DNA from: Aedes albopictus
Lineage: Eukaryota > Arthropoda > Insecta > Diptera > Culicidae
Assembly (NCBI RefSeq): GCF_035046485.1
Contig: NC_085138.1
Span: 338,842,263-338,906,262, forward strand
Direction: 5' to 3'
DNA length: 64,000 bases
The translations under genes and the position numbers were made by a program. The notes beneath the pieces were generated by a model. That model worked only from the letters and a program-made list of their open reading frames with translations, did no database searches and was not told where the DNA came from. The first letter of the stretch is position 1; each line of letters opens with the position of its first letter. Below are positions 43,435 through 52,910 of the stretch, piece after piece.

Positions 43435-43855
43435 CCCGCATAAATATTTGCCGTATTTGATACTGTGCGTACCATATCATGGAAATATGTACTATTGTTA
43501 CCCATTGTGGCTATATTCGCAATACATTCCGGTACAAATGGTAGAACTACACTAGAAACTTCAATTATTAAGGTTACTATAGCAAATATGGTTAAAAAAC
43601 AATTTATACCATAAGACTGTTACGTCACCGTAAGCAAATATTACCCAACCATTTTGATTGTGGTACCCTGTCTGATTGAGCTTGAAATTGTAAACATGGT
43701 TGCCGAAGTTGGAGCGTCGTGATCACGGTCGAGATTTTCGTGTGAAAACAGTTCTCCTCGGGATAAAAATACTCACGATTGGATTGAAAATAGTGACGGT
43801 AAGTTTTTTTGCTTGAGCATACTAAAAATGTGTCAGATAAAACAAAGAAATACAG

Positions 43856-45473
43856 CACGGAGAAGAATTGATGTAGTTTGAAACAACTAACACGCCTGTT
43901 GAATTTCAAACTAAATAATTAGTTGTTTTGAAATGAAATTTTGTTGCAATAAACCAGAAAATGTCGTTTGTAACAAACAGGCTAGTTGGTTGTTTTTACT
44001 TTCAGAAACTACCACAAAACAACAAACTTAGCCGGTTGATTTCAACCCAAAATTTGTTATTTCGAACTAACACTTCAGTATACATCTACTAAAGTTCGGG
44101 TTGTTTCGATGTCGAAAACAAATCAAAATACTAGTTTGATTCAACAAACTCGGTAGTAGATTCAAACTAATATATTATTTGGAGAAAAAACAACAACCAA
44201 ATTGGTTTGAAAACAAACTGCAATTTTAGTTTGTTCCATTTTCTGCTTCACCATCACAAAGTCTACCATTCTCCGGTATTCAAAACATTTCTGGCGGGAC
44301 GGAACAGATTTGCTCCGTGTGTTGGAAGTACTTTTAGTAACTTAAAAGTTCAAAATGTGCCTAAACTACACAGAAAAAAATGTTGTGTAATATTACATCT
44401 GAACTGCTGCAACCCGATCAATCCGTCGGTTGCATGAATATTACATAGGACGATGTACACATAAGAACAAAAGAATTTACATCAAAACGATGTAATAGTA
44501 CATAGGAATCGTGATTACATTGATTATTTAGTACATCGGGATGGGTTACATCGGGCGGGTTGCATTTATTTTTTGCTGTGTATTAAATCAAGGTAAGTGG
44601 AATATATTTTGCATGCTACAGATCATGCTTTAAGGGTCGAAGATGGTTATTCCTATATATTTTTCAGATATTCATTGCTATCCCGTAAACACCTATTTTC
44701 GGCGGACTCACTGTCTTGGAGGATTCCAGGATTCACCCACAGGGCCGAATGAAAAATCACCAACGACGCTGCTCTTCACATGTGCAGAAAAACTGGTGCT
44801 GCGCACACGAAACTAAAGGGCCATGCATTTTTTGCGGTCCTTCCATACCACTAAACCCAGGAACCCACCGCCACCACGACACCAGCAGTGCTAGAAGAAT
44901 CTCGAAAAAGTTCGCCGGCAAATCAAAGACCACATGATTCATTTGATCAGCCTTCCTGAACGACACCGCAGCGCAGTTGGTGATTTTGTGTGACTTGCAT
45001 AAATAAAAGATGTTTCAAAAAATTACAAATTAGTTTATTAATATTTCGCAATAATTGTTTTAAAGAAAATTTCAGGAACACCAAAGAGGGAAGCGGGAGT
45101 GGTGAAGAGGGGGGGGGGGGGGTGAATGGTTTGTAATTTCAACTTAGTATTTGGGTTGTTCTAAACGGACATGACGAGTTAAATCAAACCAAAGTTTATT
45201 CAAAACAAACTGTAAGTGGCAGTTGAAAACAACAAACAAAACGTTTGTTTTTTCGACTGTCAAAATGAAACAACCGATGGAATGGTATTTTCAAACGGAT
45301 GTTTGTAGAATTTAACGGCTGGATTGTCAGATAAACAACCCATAATGTTAGTTAGAAACAATTGCCCAAGGTAGTAAAATCAAACCAATGTTTTGTTTGT
45401 GTCTAATTCAACATAAGAATCCGGTTAAATCAAACTGAAATTTGTTTGTGTTTACTAATTATTTTTCTCCGTG
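43856..45473. mobile_element. CACGGAGAA-TIR element, 2-bp TSD (AG)
   Basis: Left end CACGGAGAAGAATTGATG; right end reverse-complemented CACGGAGAAAAATAATTAG. AG flanks both sides (43854-43855 and 45474-45475). The interior is rich in 'gtttgtttc'/'aaacaac' words. It hosts the small element at 44369-44580. Confidence 0.7.
44369..44580. mobile_element. CACAG-TIR MITE (212 bp), TA TSD
   Basis: Starts CACAGAAAAAAATGTTGTG and ends in GCTGTG, with 'tgcaacccg' words inverted inside. TA flanks both sides (44367-44368 and 44581-44582). A second copy, inverted, is at 58032-58241. Confidence 0.8.
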
Positions 45474-45477
45474 AGTA

Positions 45478-45647
45478 AGGACCCGATTTTGTCAGCCCCA
45501 TTTTGCGATGAACGTTTTATTAATATTTATCATCAAACTACAGCTAAGATGCAGAACATAGAGGAATAAAAAGTTTGAAAAACTGTTTAAGTTTTTGAAG
45601 AGAGCAAAATATGTGTTCCGAAAAGGGGCTGACAAAATCGGGTCACT
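45478..45647. mobile_element. MITE with GACCCGATTTTGTCAGCCCC ends
   Basis: The 20-bp sequence GACCCGATTTTGTCAGCCCC appears at 45480 and inverted at about 45626-45645. TA flanks (45476-45477 and 45648-45649). 170 bp, Tc1/mariner-type. It lies between the element ending at 45473 and the copia insertion. Confidence 0.75.
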
Positions 45648-45662
45648 TATGTATGTACATTT

Positions 45663-45945
45663 TGACGGTTAGTCACGGCTACGCAGCGGAAAAGTCAGCG
45701 AATGGATTCGGGAGAGAAAGTAAATCAAGGCACTCGCGATTACTTGAACGTGAACTTTTATTAATCAAAGAAATACAAAGTTTGTAGAAACACTTGTCGG
45801 TCGCACTACGATGGCGGTTGGAATGACTCGGTTCGATCGTCTTCGGTTGGTAGCACTGCGCGAGGGATCGCCAGCGCGCAGGGGTCACGGGTGTGGAAAA
45901 GCAAGGTGCTTAAGGTGGAACGGGTGTGCATTGCTCCTCTCCACA
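45663..45945 (-). repeat. 3' LTR of the copia element
   Basis: 283 bp. It contains AATAAA on the minus strand (about 45760), a likely polyadenylation signal. Confidence 0.95.
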
Positions 45946-45954
45946 CTCCTCCTC
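45946..45954 (-). other. Polypurine tract of the copia element
   Basis: Minus strand GAGGAGGAG directly before the 3' LTR, where plus-strand priming is expected. It overlaps the last codon(s) of the polyprotein. Confidence 0.75.
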
Positions 45955-48900
45955 AATGGACTACCGGTTCACTTGCGTTTCCAAGTCCCAGCAATCCACA
46001 GAACAGCTTATGCTTCTTCGGCCCGAGGGGCTTCGTCATGACATCAGCTATCATCCGATCTGTCGGACAATAGACCAGCTTGATCTCCTGCTTCTCGCAC
46101 AAATCCTTAACGAAATTCTCCCTCGTGTCGATATGTTTTGAGCGTCGGCTAGAGCGCTCCGTCTTCACAAATGCGAGACAACCTTGATTGTCCTCATGTA
46201 GCACTGTCGGGATCTTCTGTTCTTCGCCGAAGTCACGTAGGAGCTGCCTCAGCCATACGACCTCTTGACAGGCCTCGCTTAGGGCCACGTACTCCGCCTC
46301 CATAGACGAGAGTGTGACGGAAGCTTGACGACGGCTGGCCCAAGAGATTACGCCTCCACCAAACAGGAACACAGCGCCGGAAGTTGACTTTCGGCTGCCG
46401 ACGTCGCCGGCCCAATCAGAATCAGAATAGCCGGTCAACGCCTGATTCGGTTCTCCTCCTAGTCGCAGACTGTATTCGGATGTTGCCTTCAAATATCTCA
46501 ATATGCGCTTCGCCGCTGTCCAGTCGGCTTCTCCCGGAGCACTGAACTTGCGGCCGAGGATTGCAGTAGATGCCGCAATGTCCGGCCGAGCGTTTACGGC
46601 CAGGTACAATAGTCCTCCTACCAGGCTTCGATACTTCGTCGCATCCTCAAGAGCTTCTCCAGATTCAACCAATTTCAGGAACCCAGGGTCCATGGGAGAC
46701 TTCGCCATTTTCGCCTGCTCCATCCCGAAATTCTCGATCAGCTTCTCAATGTACTTCTGTAGCCGGATGCTGTACACTCCACCTTCTCGCTGCACTTCAA
46801 TACCGAGGAAGTGTCGGACTTCCCCGAGCGACGTCAGCTCGAACTCTTCCTTCAGCGACTCGAATATCTGCTTCACCTCTCGTTCATCCGTTGATCCGAT
46901 CAGCATGTCATCGACATAAACAAGCAGGAATACCTTGACCTTGCCTACGCTGCGAATGTACAGGCACGGATCTGCAGCAGAGGGCTTGAACTCCAGTTTC
47001 GCCAACACTTCGTTGAGTCTACGGTGCCAGCAGCGCGCCGACTGCCGCAGTCCGTAAATACTCCGCTTGAGCCGACAGACATACTCCTCCTTGCCGGGTG
47101 TCGCGTATCCAGGGGGCTGACGCATCAGGATCTCCTCGTCCAACGATCCGTATAAATACGCGGTCTTTACGTCTAGGTGCCGCACGACCATGTTGAGCTT
47201 CGAAGCCACCGCGAGAAACGTCCTCAAAGTAGCTTGGCGTGTTACCGGTGCGAACACCTGATCGTAGTCGACTCCTTGCTGTTGGCTGTACCCCTGGGCG
47301 ACAATTCTGGCTTTCAGCTTGACAACTTCGTTTTGCTCGTTGCGCTTGACCTTGAATACCCACCTAGACCCAACAGGTTTACATCCTTTGGGTGGTGGAA
47401 CGAGCTCCCAGGTCTGCAGCCGCCGATGGGAGGCTAGCTCATCCTCCATCGCGCTCTTCCACTCCGGTTTCTTCAGGGCTTCTCGAAAGTTCGATGGTTC
47501 CTCGACAGCGCATGCCGCGATGCCGACAGCATAATCCAAGACAAAATCATCGTAACGTTTGGGTATCGCTCCACGATTTGGCCGATCCGATCGCCGGTTT
47601 GCCTCAGGAACCTCTTCATCCGGGACTTCGTGGTACTCCTCGCTTCCAGAATCTTCGTCCGGTGACTCAGCATCGCTTTCTTCCTTCTTCTCCACGAAAG
47701 GTCGCAGCTCAAATTCGTCTTCTTCATCCCGCTCAGGAACGGCTTCAACAGGGAAATCCATGGAGTTCGATCCGTTGCCGAGTTCAATGAACCTGGCGTC
47801 TCGGCTCACGGTTACTTGATCCGTTTCCCGGTCCACGAAGCGGAAGCCCTTATGCTCCATAGAATAGCCTACGAACGTAAGCTTACGCGCCTTCCCTTCC
47901 ATTTTTCCTCGTTTGACCGCTGGAATGTGCACATACGCCTCGCTGCCGAACACTTTCAAGTGGCCGAGCTCCGGTTTTCGGCCCCACCAAAGCTCGTAAG
48001 GCGTCTTCGGGACAGATCTCGATGGTAGCCGGTTTTGCAGGTACGTTGCGGTAAGCGTCGCCTCACCCCAGTATCGCTGCTCGAGGCCCGAGTCCAGCAG
48101 CATACAGGTTGCCATTTCGGTGAGCGACCTGTTTTTGCGCTCAGCCACACCATTTTGCTGTGGTGTGTACGGGGTGGTAAATTGTGGTTTGATGCCTTCC
48201 GCTCGATAGAAGTTTCGCAGCTCTCTGTTATCGAATTCGCCTCCGCCGTCGGAGCGGATCACCTTCGGCTTGCGGTTGAACAGATTCTGCGCCCACCGCA
48301 CATACTCCTTGATGGATTCAGCTGCTTCCCATTTGTTCTTGAGGAGATACGTCACCGTGAATCGACTAAAATCATCGATGATGTTCAGGACATATCGGTT
48401 ACCGCTCGGGGTGGCGGTCTTCATCGGGCCACACAGGTCAGTGTGCACGATGTCAAGAATCCCAGTCGATTTTCGTTCGGCAACAGCAGGGAAGGGAGGC
48501 CGAGACGATTTCCCCTCCAAGCAACACTCACACACGACACGCATACCACAATCGCTTACCTTCATACCTGTGGCTAGGTTTTCCTTCAGCAGGCGCTCGC
48601 TGGCGGCCCAGTCGCGGTGGCCCAGGCGCCGATGCCATTGGTGCTGGCAGTTCTCCCGATGCTGTCCGGTGGTTACCTTCAGTGAAGTTTCAGCAAGCCT
48701 CAGACGGTACAGGCCGCCGTAACGACATCCAGTCGCCACAACGAGGCCTTTCGGATCGAGAATCCGACACTCATCTTCGTCGAAACACACTTGAAATTTC
48801 TTCTGTGCTAGCTTAGCAACCGAAATCAGATTGGTCGACAGACCAGGCACAAACTTCACTTCACTTATGTCAATCTTCATCACATCATCTTCACCGTCAA

Positions 48901-49873
48901 TGCCATAGAGAACACCACTACCTTCACCTTTGATCTGCGTCTTCTTGCCGTCTGCCAGAGTTATCCAGCCACCGGCGAACTCCTTCAGCGCCGTGAAGAA
49001 CGAGCGATCGTTCGTCATGTGGGCGCTGGCCCCGCTGTCGATAATCCAGCAGGCCGTCTCACCACCGACCGTGAAAGCAACTCCTTTGGTGTCACTTTGA
49101 GCGGCTTTCGCCTTCGCACTTTCTTCTTTTCGGAAACGCGGCGCACTATGACTTTCTTTCTTCGACGACAGGAACTTTCGGCAGTTCCGTCGAATATGCC
49201 CGGGCTTCTTACAGAAGTGGCATACTCGCTTCTCACTTTGTCCGTTTTCCGCGGAACGCATCGCTTTCTCACTTTTCGCGGCACCCCCACCGTCCCGTTC
49301 CAGCCGCCGATGGTATTCATCCATCAGCCTGGACTTGACAACATCCATCGAGATGTCATCATCTGAACGACTGTCGAGAGCCGTAACGAGATTGTCGAAA
49401 GACGGGGGAAGGCTTCGCAGTAACATACAAATCTTCGTATCAATGTCCAGTTCGGTGCCGGCATCATCGAGCCGATCAAAAAGCTCATCCACTTCACGCA
49501 AATGTTGTTCAAGGTCACCCCGTTCCGGCATATTCATCGCGCACAGTTTCTTTAAGAGAGACACTCGAACAGAACGCGTTGTTTTCTGGTGGTATTCTTT
49601 CAATGCCTCAAACGCGTCGCGGGCGTGCACACACTGCTTCACGAGTGACAGCTGGTTGTCCTCCAGCATCAGCATCAGCGTCGCCTTTGCACGGCGGTCG
49701 GCCGTCTTCCACTTTTCACTCATGTCATCCGGAATATCTTCGGCAATCGTGTGCCACACATCTTCACGGGAAAGCAGATTCTCAAGGCGGACTTTCCACG
49801 TCTGCCAGTTCGTGCCGTTTAATTTGGCAATCGCGAAACGCGGATCCATCTTCGCACCGACGAAACAGTTCAC
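45953..49873 (-). CDS. Copia Gag-Pol polyprotein, intact
   Basis: 1306 aa in a single frame, in the copia order Gag-PR-IN-RT-RH. Gag helical region about 1-200 (ending in DUF4219/UBN2-type sequence). Zinc knuckle CHFCKKPGHIRRNC at about 214. Protease WIIDSGASAHMTND at about 275. GAG-pre-integrase HRRLGHRDWAASERLL at about 420. Integrase core with HTDLCGPM (about 475), RSDGGGEFDN (about 540) and TPYTPQQNGVAERKNR (about 565). RT with LDVKTAYLYGSLDEEI and the catalytic YVDDM (about 984). RNase H with YSDSDWAGD (about 1147), SSMEAEYVALSEA and HEDNQGC. Catalytic residues are all present. ATG at 49873 is the first of two close Mets (the other is residue 9, MDPRFAIAKLNG, which may be the real start). 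Confidence 0.96.
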   Translation of the reverse strand: MNCFVGAKMDPRFAIAKLNGTNWQTWKVRLENLLSREDVWHTIAEDIPDDMSEKWKTADRRAKATLMLMLEDNQLSLVKQCVHARDAFEALKEYHQKTTRSVRVSLLKKLCAMNMPERGDLEQHLREVDELFDRLDDAGTELDIDTKICMLLRSLPPSFDNLVTALDSRSDDDISMDVVKSRLMDEYHRRLERDGGGAAKSEKAMRSAENGQSEKRVCHFCKKPGHIRRNCRKFLSSKKESHSAPRFRKEESAKAKAAQSDTKGVAFTVGGETACWIIDSGASAHMTNDRSFFTALKEFAGGWITLADGKKTQIKGEGSGVLYGIDGEDDVMKIDISEVKFVPGLSTNLISVAKLAQKKFQVCFDEDECRILDPKGLVVATGCRYGGLYRLRLAETSLKVTTGQHRENCQHQWHRRLGHRDWAASERLLKENLATGMKVSDCGMRVVCECCLEGKSSRPPFPAVAERKSTGILDIVHTDLCGPMKTATPSGNRYVLNIIDDFSRFTVTYLLKNKWEAAESIKEYVRWAQNLFNRKPKVIRSDGGGEFDNRELRNFYRAEGIKPQFTTPYTPQQNGVAERKNRSLTEMATCMLLDSGLEQRYWGEATLTATYLQNRLPSRSVPKTPYELWWGRKPELGHLKVFGSEAYVHIPAVKRGKMEGKARKLTFVGYSMEHKGFRFVDRETDQVTVSRDARFIELGNGSNSMDFPVEAVPERDEEDEFELRPFVEKKEESDAESPDEDSGSEEYHEVPDEEVPEANRRSDRPNRGAIPKRYDDFVLDYAVGIAACAVEEPSNFREALKKPEWKSAMEDELASHRRLQTWELVPPPKGCKPVGSRWVFKVKRNEQNEVVKLKARIVAQGYSQQQGVDYDQVFAPVTRQATLRTFLAVASKLNMVVRHLDVKTAYLYGSLDEEILMRQPPGYATPGKEEYVCRLKRSIYGLRQSARCWHRRLNEVLAKLEFKPSAADPCLYIRSVGKVKVFLLVYVDDMLIGSTDEREVKQIFESLKEEFELTSLGEVRHFLGIEVQREGGVYSIRLQKYIEKLIENFGMEQAKMAKSPMDPGFLKLVESGEALEDATKYRSLVGGLLYLAVNARPDIAASTAILGRKFSAPGEADWTAAKRILRYLKATSEYSLRLGGEPNQALTGYSDSDWAGDVGSRKSTSGAVFLFGGGVISWASRRQASVTLSSMEAEYVALSEACQEVVWLRQLLRDFGEEQKIPTVLHEDNQGCLAFVKTERSSRRSKHIDTRENFVKDLCEKQEIKLVYCPTDRMIADVMTKPLGPKKHKLFCGLLGLGNASEPVVH

Positions 49874-50054
49874 TTTTCCGACCCGATCGACTTTGTTTAT
49901 GTTCGCTCACACCGATCACACACGGGGCCGTTCGCGGTTATGCTCTTCTTCTTCTTCACCTCTTCCTCACTCTCGGGGGGGCACACGAGGCGGAACACCG
50001 AACAAAATGGCTCTTCGACGCCAATTGTTTCCAGCACTTTTTCACTCCGATCCG

Positions 50055-50069
50055 GCTGGGCCCATCACC
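50055..50069 (-). other. Copia primer-binding site (initiator tRNA-Met half)
   Basis: Minus strand GGTGATGGGCCCAGC directly follows the 5' LTR. It is complementary, with one mismatch, to the anticodon stem-loop of initiator tRNA-Met. Copia elements are known to prime from an internal cleavage product of this tRNA rather than from its 3' end. Confidence 0.85.
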
Positions 50070-50352
50070 TGACGGTTAGTCACGGCTACGCAGCGGAAAA
50101 GTCAGCGAATGGATTCGGGAGAGAAAGTAAATCAAGGCACTCGCGATTACTTGAACGTGAACTTTTATTAATCAAAGAAATACAAAGTTTGTAGAAACAC
50201 TTGTCGGTCGCACTACGATGGCGGTTGGAATGACTCGGTTCGATCGTCTTCGGTTGGTAGCACTGCGCGAGGGATCGCCAGCGCGCAGGGGTCACGGGTG
50301 TGGAAAAGCAAGGTGCTTAAGGTGGAACGGGTGTGCATTGCTCCTCTCCACA
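50070..50352 (-). repeat. 5' LTR of the copia element
   Basis: 283 bp, read as identical to the 3' LTR. Confidence 0.95.
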
Positions 50353-50357
50353 CATTT

Positions 50358-50758
50358 CAGCAGTGCTAAACAGTTCCCCAGGAAACTATCCGCAGCGGCA
50401 ATCATGGCGTTTACGAACTGCTGAAAATCCTACATCATTCATGCATTCATGCTACCGGCAGACCTAGCGGCGGACGTTTTAAGGGATATTTTGAACCAGG
50501 AATTCGCTGAGGATGAAATACATCAGCTGCCCGACCAGCCGTTTGGATAGTTTAAAACATTGAATTGTTCACATCTCATACAGTGTGCGATTCGTCCCAG
50601 CGCATAGGCCCGGATATAGAACCGGATGACGGTGATGGTTTTCGAGGTGAATTCAGTGATTGAGCTTGGGTGTCTTTTCTAAGTGCAGCAATATTATGTG
50701 ATAGATATTGTCAGATTTCTTGAAACGTAAACACCGCGCGGTCGTTGAAATGTTTCAA
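50358..50758. other. Intergenic flank of the copia insertion
   Basis: No gene recognised. Short frames such as 'cggcagacctagcggcgg' around 50455 have no family match. Sequence left of the copia TSD (to 45648) is continuous with this after removal of the element. Confidence 0.4.
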
Positions 50759-50761
50759 AAA

Positions 50762-50928
50762 GGGGCTTTGCACAAAAGTTCACGCGGTCTATCGTTTTCG
50801 AAAGGAACAGCCGCACCGTAGGAAACGCCGCAATGTTATTTCCCATAAGGATGAAGTAAACAGGGAGTGAAAACCGCGGCTGTACCTTTCAGAAGCGATA
50901 GGCCGCGTGCACTTTTGTGCAAATCCCT
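50762..50928. mobile_element. Hairpin MITE, 167 bp
   Basis: The left arm 'ggggctttgcacaaaagttc' and right arm 'tgcacttttgtgcaaatccc' are inverted, and stems continue through 'cgcggtctatcg' / 'cgataggccgcg'. G+C-rich compared with its surroundings. The duplication is unclear. Confidence 0.7.
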
Positions 50929-51601
50929 CAATAAGACTTTTAAATAAACGAACATAATAAGAGACAACTGTTGAATTTAATTTTTTTATTGATATTAATA
51001 CAAGAAAATTGGGATTCAAACCATACTCCCTACTGTATCATGATATTGTAGAACTATACCCGCACCATTTGGTCGTTTCACAGCAATGGATTTTTCAACC
51101 GTAATAAATATGGTTTCGTTATGTTCGTCTTACAAATTTTGTATGAGAAAAAATCGATTTTGGTACGGTAAACATTCTTAACGACCCGTTGTGGGTATGG
51201 TCGGATCTCCAAAAACATTAACCATTACTTTCGAAACTTTATCCAGATATGGTGCGATTATGGTCGAAGGTACTATAGGTACTATATATATTGGATATGG
51301 TTAGAAATGGAATGTACACCATATTGCTTGATGTTTTGTTGTGGTTCGGATCTATGCGGGAGGTATAACGTGATTTTATTGCGATCCAATTTATTGGTTT
51401 TGATGGTTAAATTAACAAAACAGTTTTAAGTTTTGTGGATAGAATGACAGTTCAATCGATAAAATGACAGTTTGACCCGAACAAAAAATTTTTTAGCTTA
51501 GCTTAGACTGACCCGAACAAAAAAATTTTTCCATACAAACTTTAAATGCACTTTAAAAATAGTTCCCGGACTCCAAAAATTGTGAAATTTTGAATTTTGA
51601 C

Positions 51602-51869
51602 TAATTCTAGATTGAGTTTAAATAAGGGCGAAAGTAACATGAGAGAGTTCTCTTCATCGACTCTCTCTTCTTCAAATTAAAGTGACAAGATGCAAGTATG
51701 ATTGCACTTTTTGGGCATAAATCGGTAGGTTGTGATGCAATCTAGCGTCTAAGTGTAAAAAAGTTCGATTGAATTTGCATCTTGTCACTTCAATTTGCAG
51801 AAGAGAGAGTCGATGAAGAGAACTCTCTCATGTTACTTTCGCCCTTATTTAAACTCAATCTAGAATTTT
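51602..51869. mobile_element. Complete foldback element, AAGGGCGAAAGTAAC family
   Basis: Arms of about 100 bp. 'Aattctagattgagtttaaa' at the left is repeated inverted at about 51850-51869, and 'aagggcgaaagtaacatgag' and 'tcttcatcgactctctcttc' are inverted likewise. The central loop is about 70 bp. Partial relatives are at 10945-11042 and 57229-57310. Confidence 0.8.
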
Positions 51870-51896
51870 TGGACGGAGAATCCGATTATGGAATAA

Positions 51897-52056
51897 GGGA
51901 AGATTCAAATATTACGTCCATCGTTTTTCGGGTTTTCCAGACCCCCCCTCCCCCCTCTGTCACGCTATTTTCCTATACCCAATACACATACTGTCACACT
52001 TTTCTAGACCCCCCCCCCCCTCCCCCAAATGTTGGACGTAATTTTTGAACGTTCCC
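51897..52056. mobile_element. PIF/Harbinger-like MITE, TAA TSD
   Basis: 160 bp. Starts GGGAAGATTCAAATATTACG and ends 'cgtaatttttgaacgttccc'. TAA flanks both sides (51894-51896 and 52057-52059). Contains two runs of C (CCCCCCCTCCCCCC). A left-half fragment is near 37604. Confidence 0.75.
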
Positions 52057-52059
52057 TAA

Positions 52060-52540
52060 TCTGTATACCTCCAAAGAACCCAATTATTATTGCTTCAAAT
52101 TTGATTGCGATTATCTAATGCGGCTCAGTAGTGTCCGAATCCCATGCGCTCTTCTTTATCGACGAGATAGCTGTTTCTCAACGAATTCCGGGAGCAAAAC
52201 AAAACAGGAAAAATCAAAATAAAAGTTTGACAGTAAAGTTCCACCACGTTGCGTGTTGTGCAGTTTTTTTTCGAGTTTTCTGGTAAAATATTTCAATTTT
52301 GAAATATTTCAAGCATAATTTTTCAAATCGACGTATCTAACTTTTTCACTGATCTGAGTAAATTCATGGTCAATGTTGACGACCATTTCACTAAAATAGT
52401 TTTTTTATAAAAAGACTTTTCATAAGTTTTTTCGTGCTTAACATCACCAGGGATATAGCACGCATTAGGTAAGAAACAAAACCTACTCATTCCATACCAT
52501 TTTCACAATGAATTTTGATAAAAATACACATACACCGGGT
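52060..52540. other. Intergenic sequence upstream of AIMP1
   Basis: No gene or transposon recognised. A+T-rich. Confidence 0.4.
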
Positions 52541-52548
52541 TGATAAGA

Positions 52549-52705
52549 GATACGTCATGCCAGATACGTCGCTTTTGTATGGTGCCAGTTTGGTGTATCT
52601 GTTACTTTTGATTTTGGCTAGATACGTCGTTTGGTTTTCTCATATATCAAAACGGTGTATCTATCAGTAAAGTTGTAAACATCAAAATGGTTAGATACGT
52701 CGTTT
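52549..52705 (+). repeat. Four AGATACGTC repeats upstream of AIMP1
   Basis: AGATACGTC occurs at about 52549, 52562, 52620 and 52693, three times followed by G. 'Ggtgtatct' occurs twice between them. The cluster lies 0.2-0.35 kb before the AIMP1 ORF. It may be a regulatory cluster or the remains of a small inverted-repeat element. Confidence 0.5.
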
Positions 52706-52910
52706 CGAATAATATGCTTAGTTAAACAAATTAAGCAATAAATCATCAAACAGTGATATGGATTCTTCAATTTGCTTTATGAATCATGCATGCATCAGTT
52801 AACCCGGATTTGTTTACATTCTCGAGTTACGTCGGATTGAAAAGTTATGCTTGATTTAGTTATTACCGAGCGTCTTTAACTACAACTTTTCCGATTCCAG
52901 CCGTTCCTGA

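Larger units (their letters stand above)
45663..50352 (-). mobile_element. Complete Ty1/copia retrotransposon
   Basis: 4,690 bp with 283-bp LTRs at both ends that read as identical, starting TG and ending CA on the minus strand. Perfect 5-bp duplication CATTT (45658-45662 and 50353-50357). One open polyprotein of 1306 codons, a half-tRNA-type primer-binding site and a purine tract are present. Everything needed for retrotransposition appears intact, so this is a very recent and possibly active insertion. Confidence 0.96.
43435..51360. mobile_element. Possible host CCCG-TIR element enclosing nested insertions
   Basis: CCCGCATAAATATTTGCC at 43435 and, reverse-complemented at 51360, CCCGCATAGATCCGAACC look like the two ends of one CCCG element. 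AG flanks both (43433-43434 and 51361-51362). Inside lie the elements at 43856-45473, 45478-45647, copia (45663-50352) and 50762-50928. 'Cttaacgacccg' at about 51178 resembles the internal motif of other CCCG elements. The pairing over 8 kb is an inference. Confidence 0.4.
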
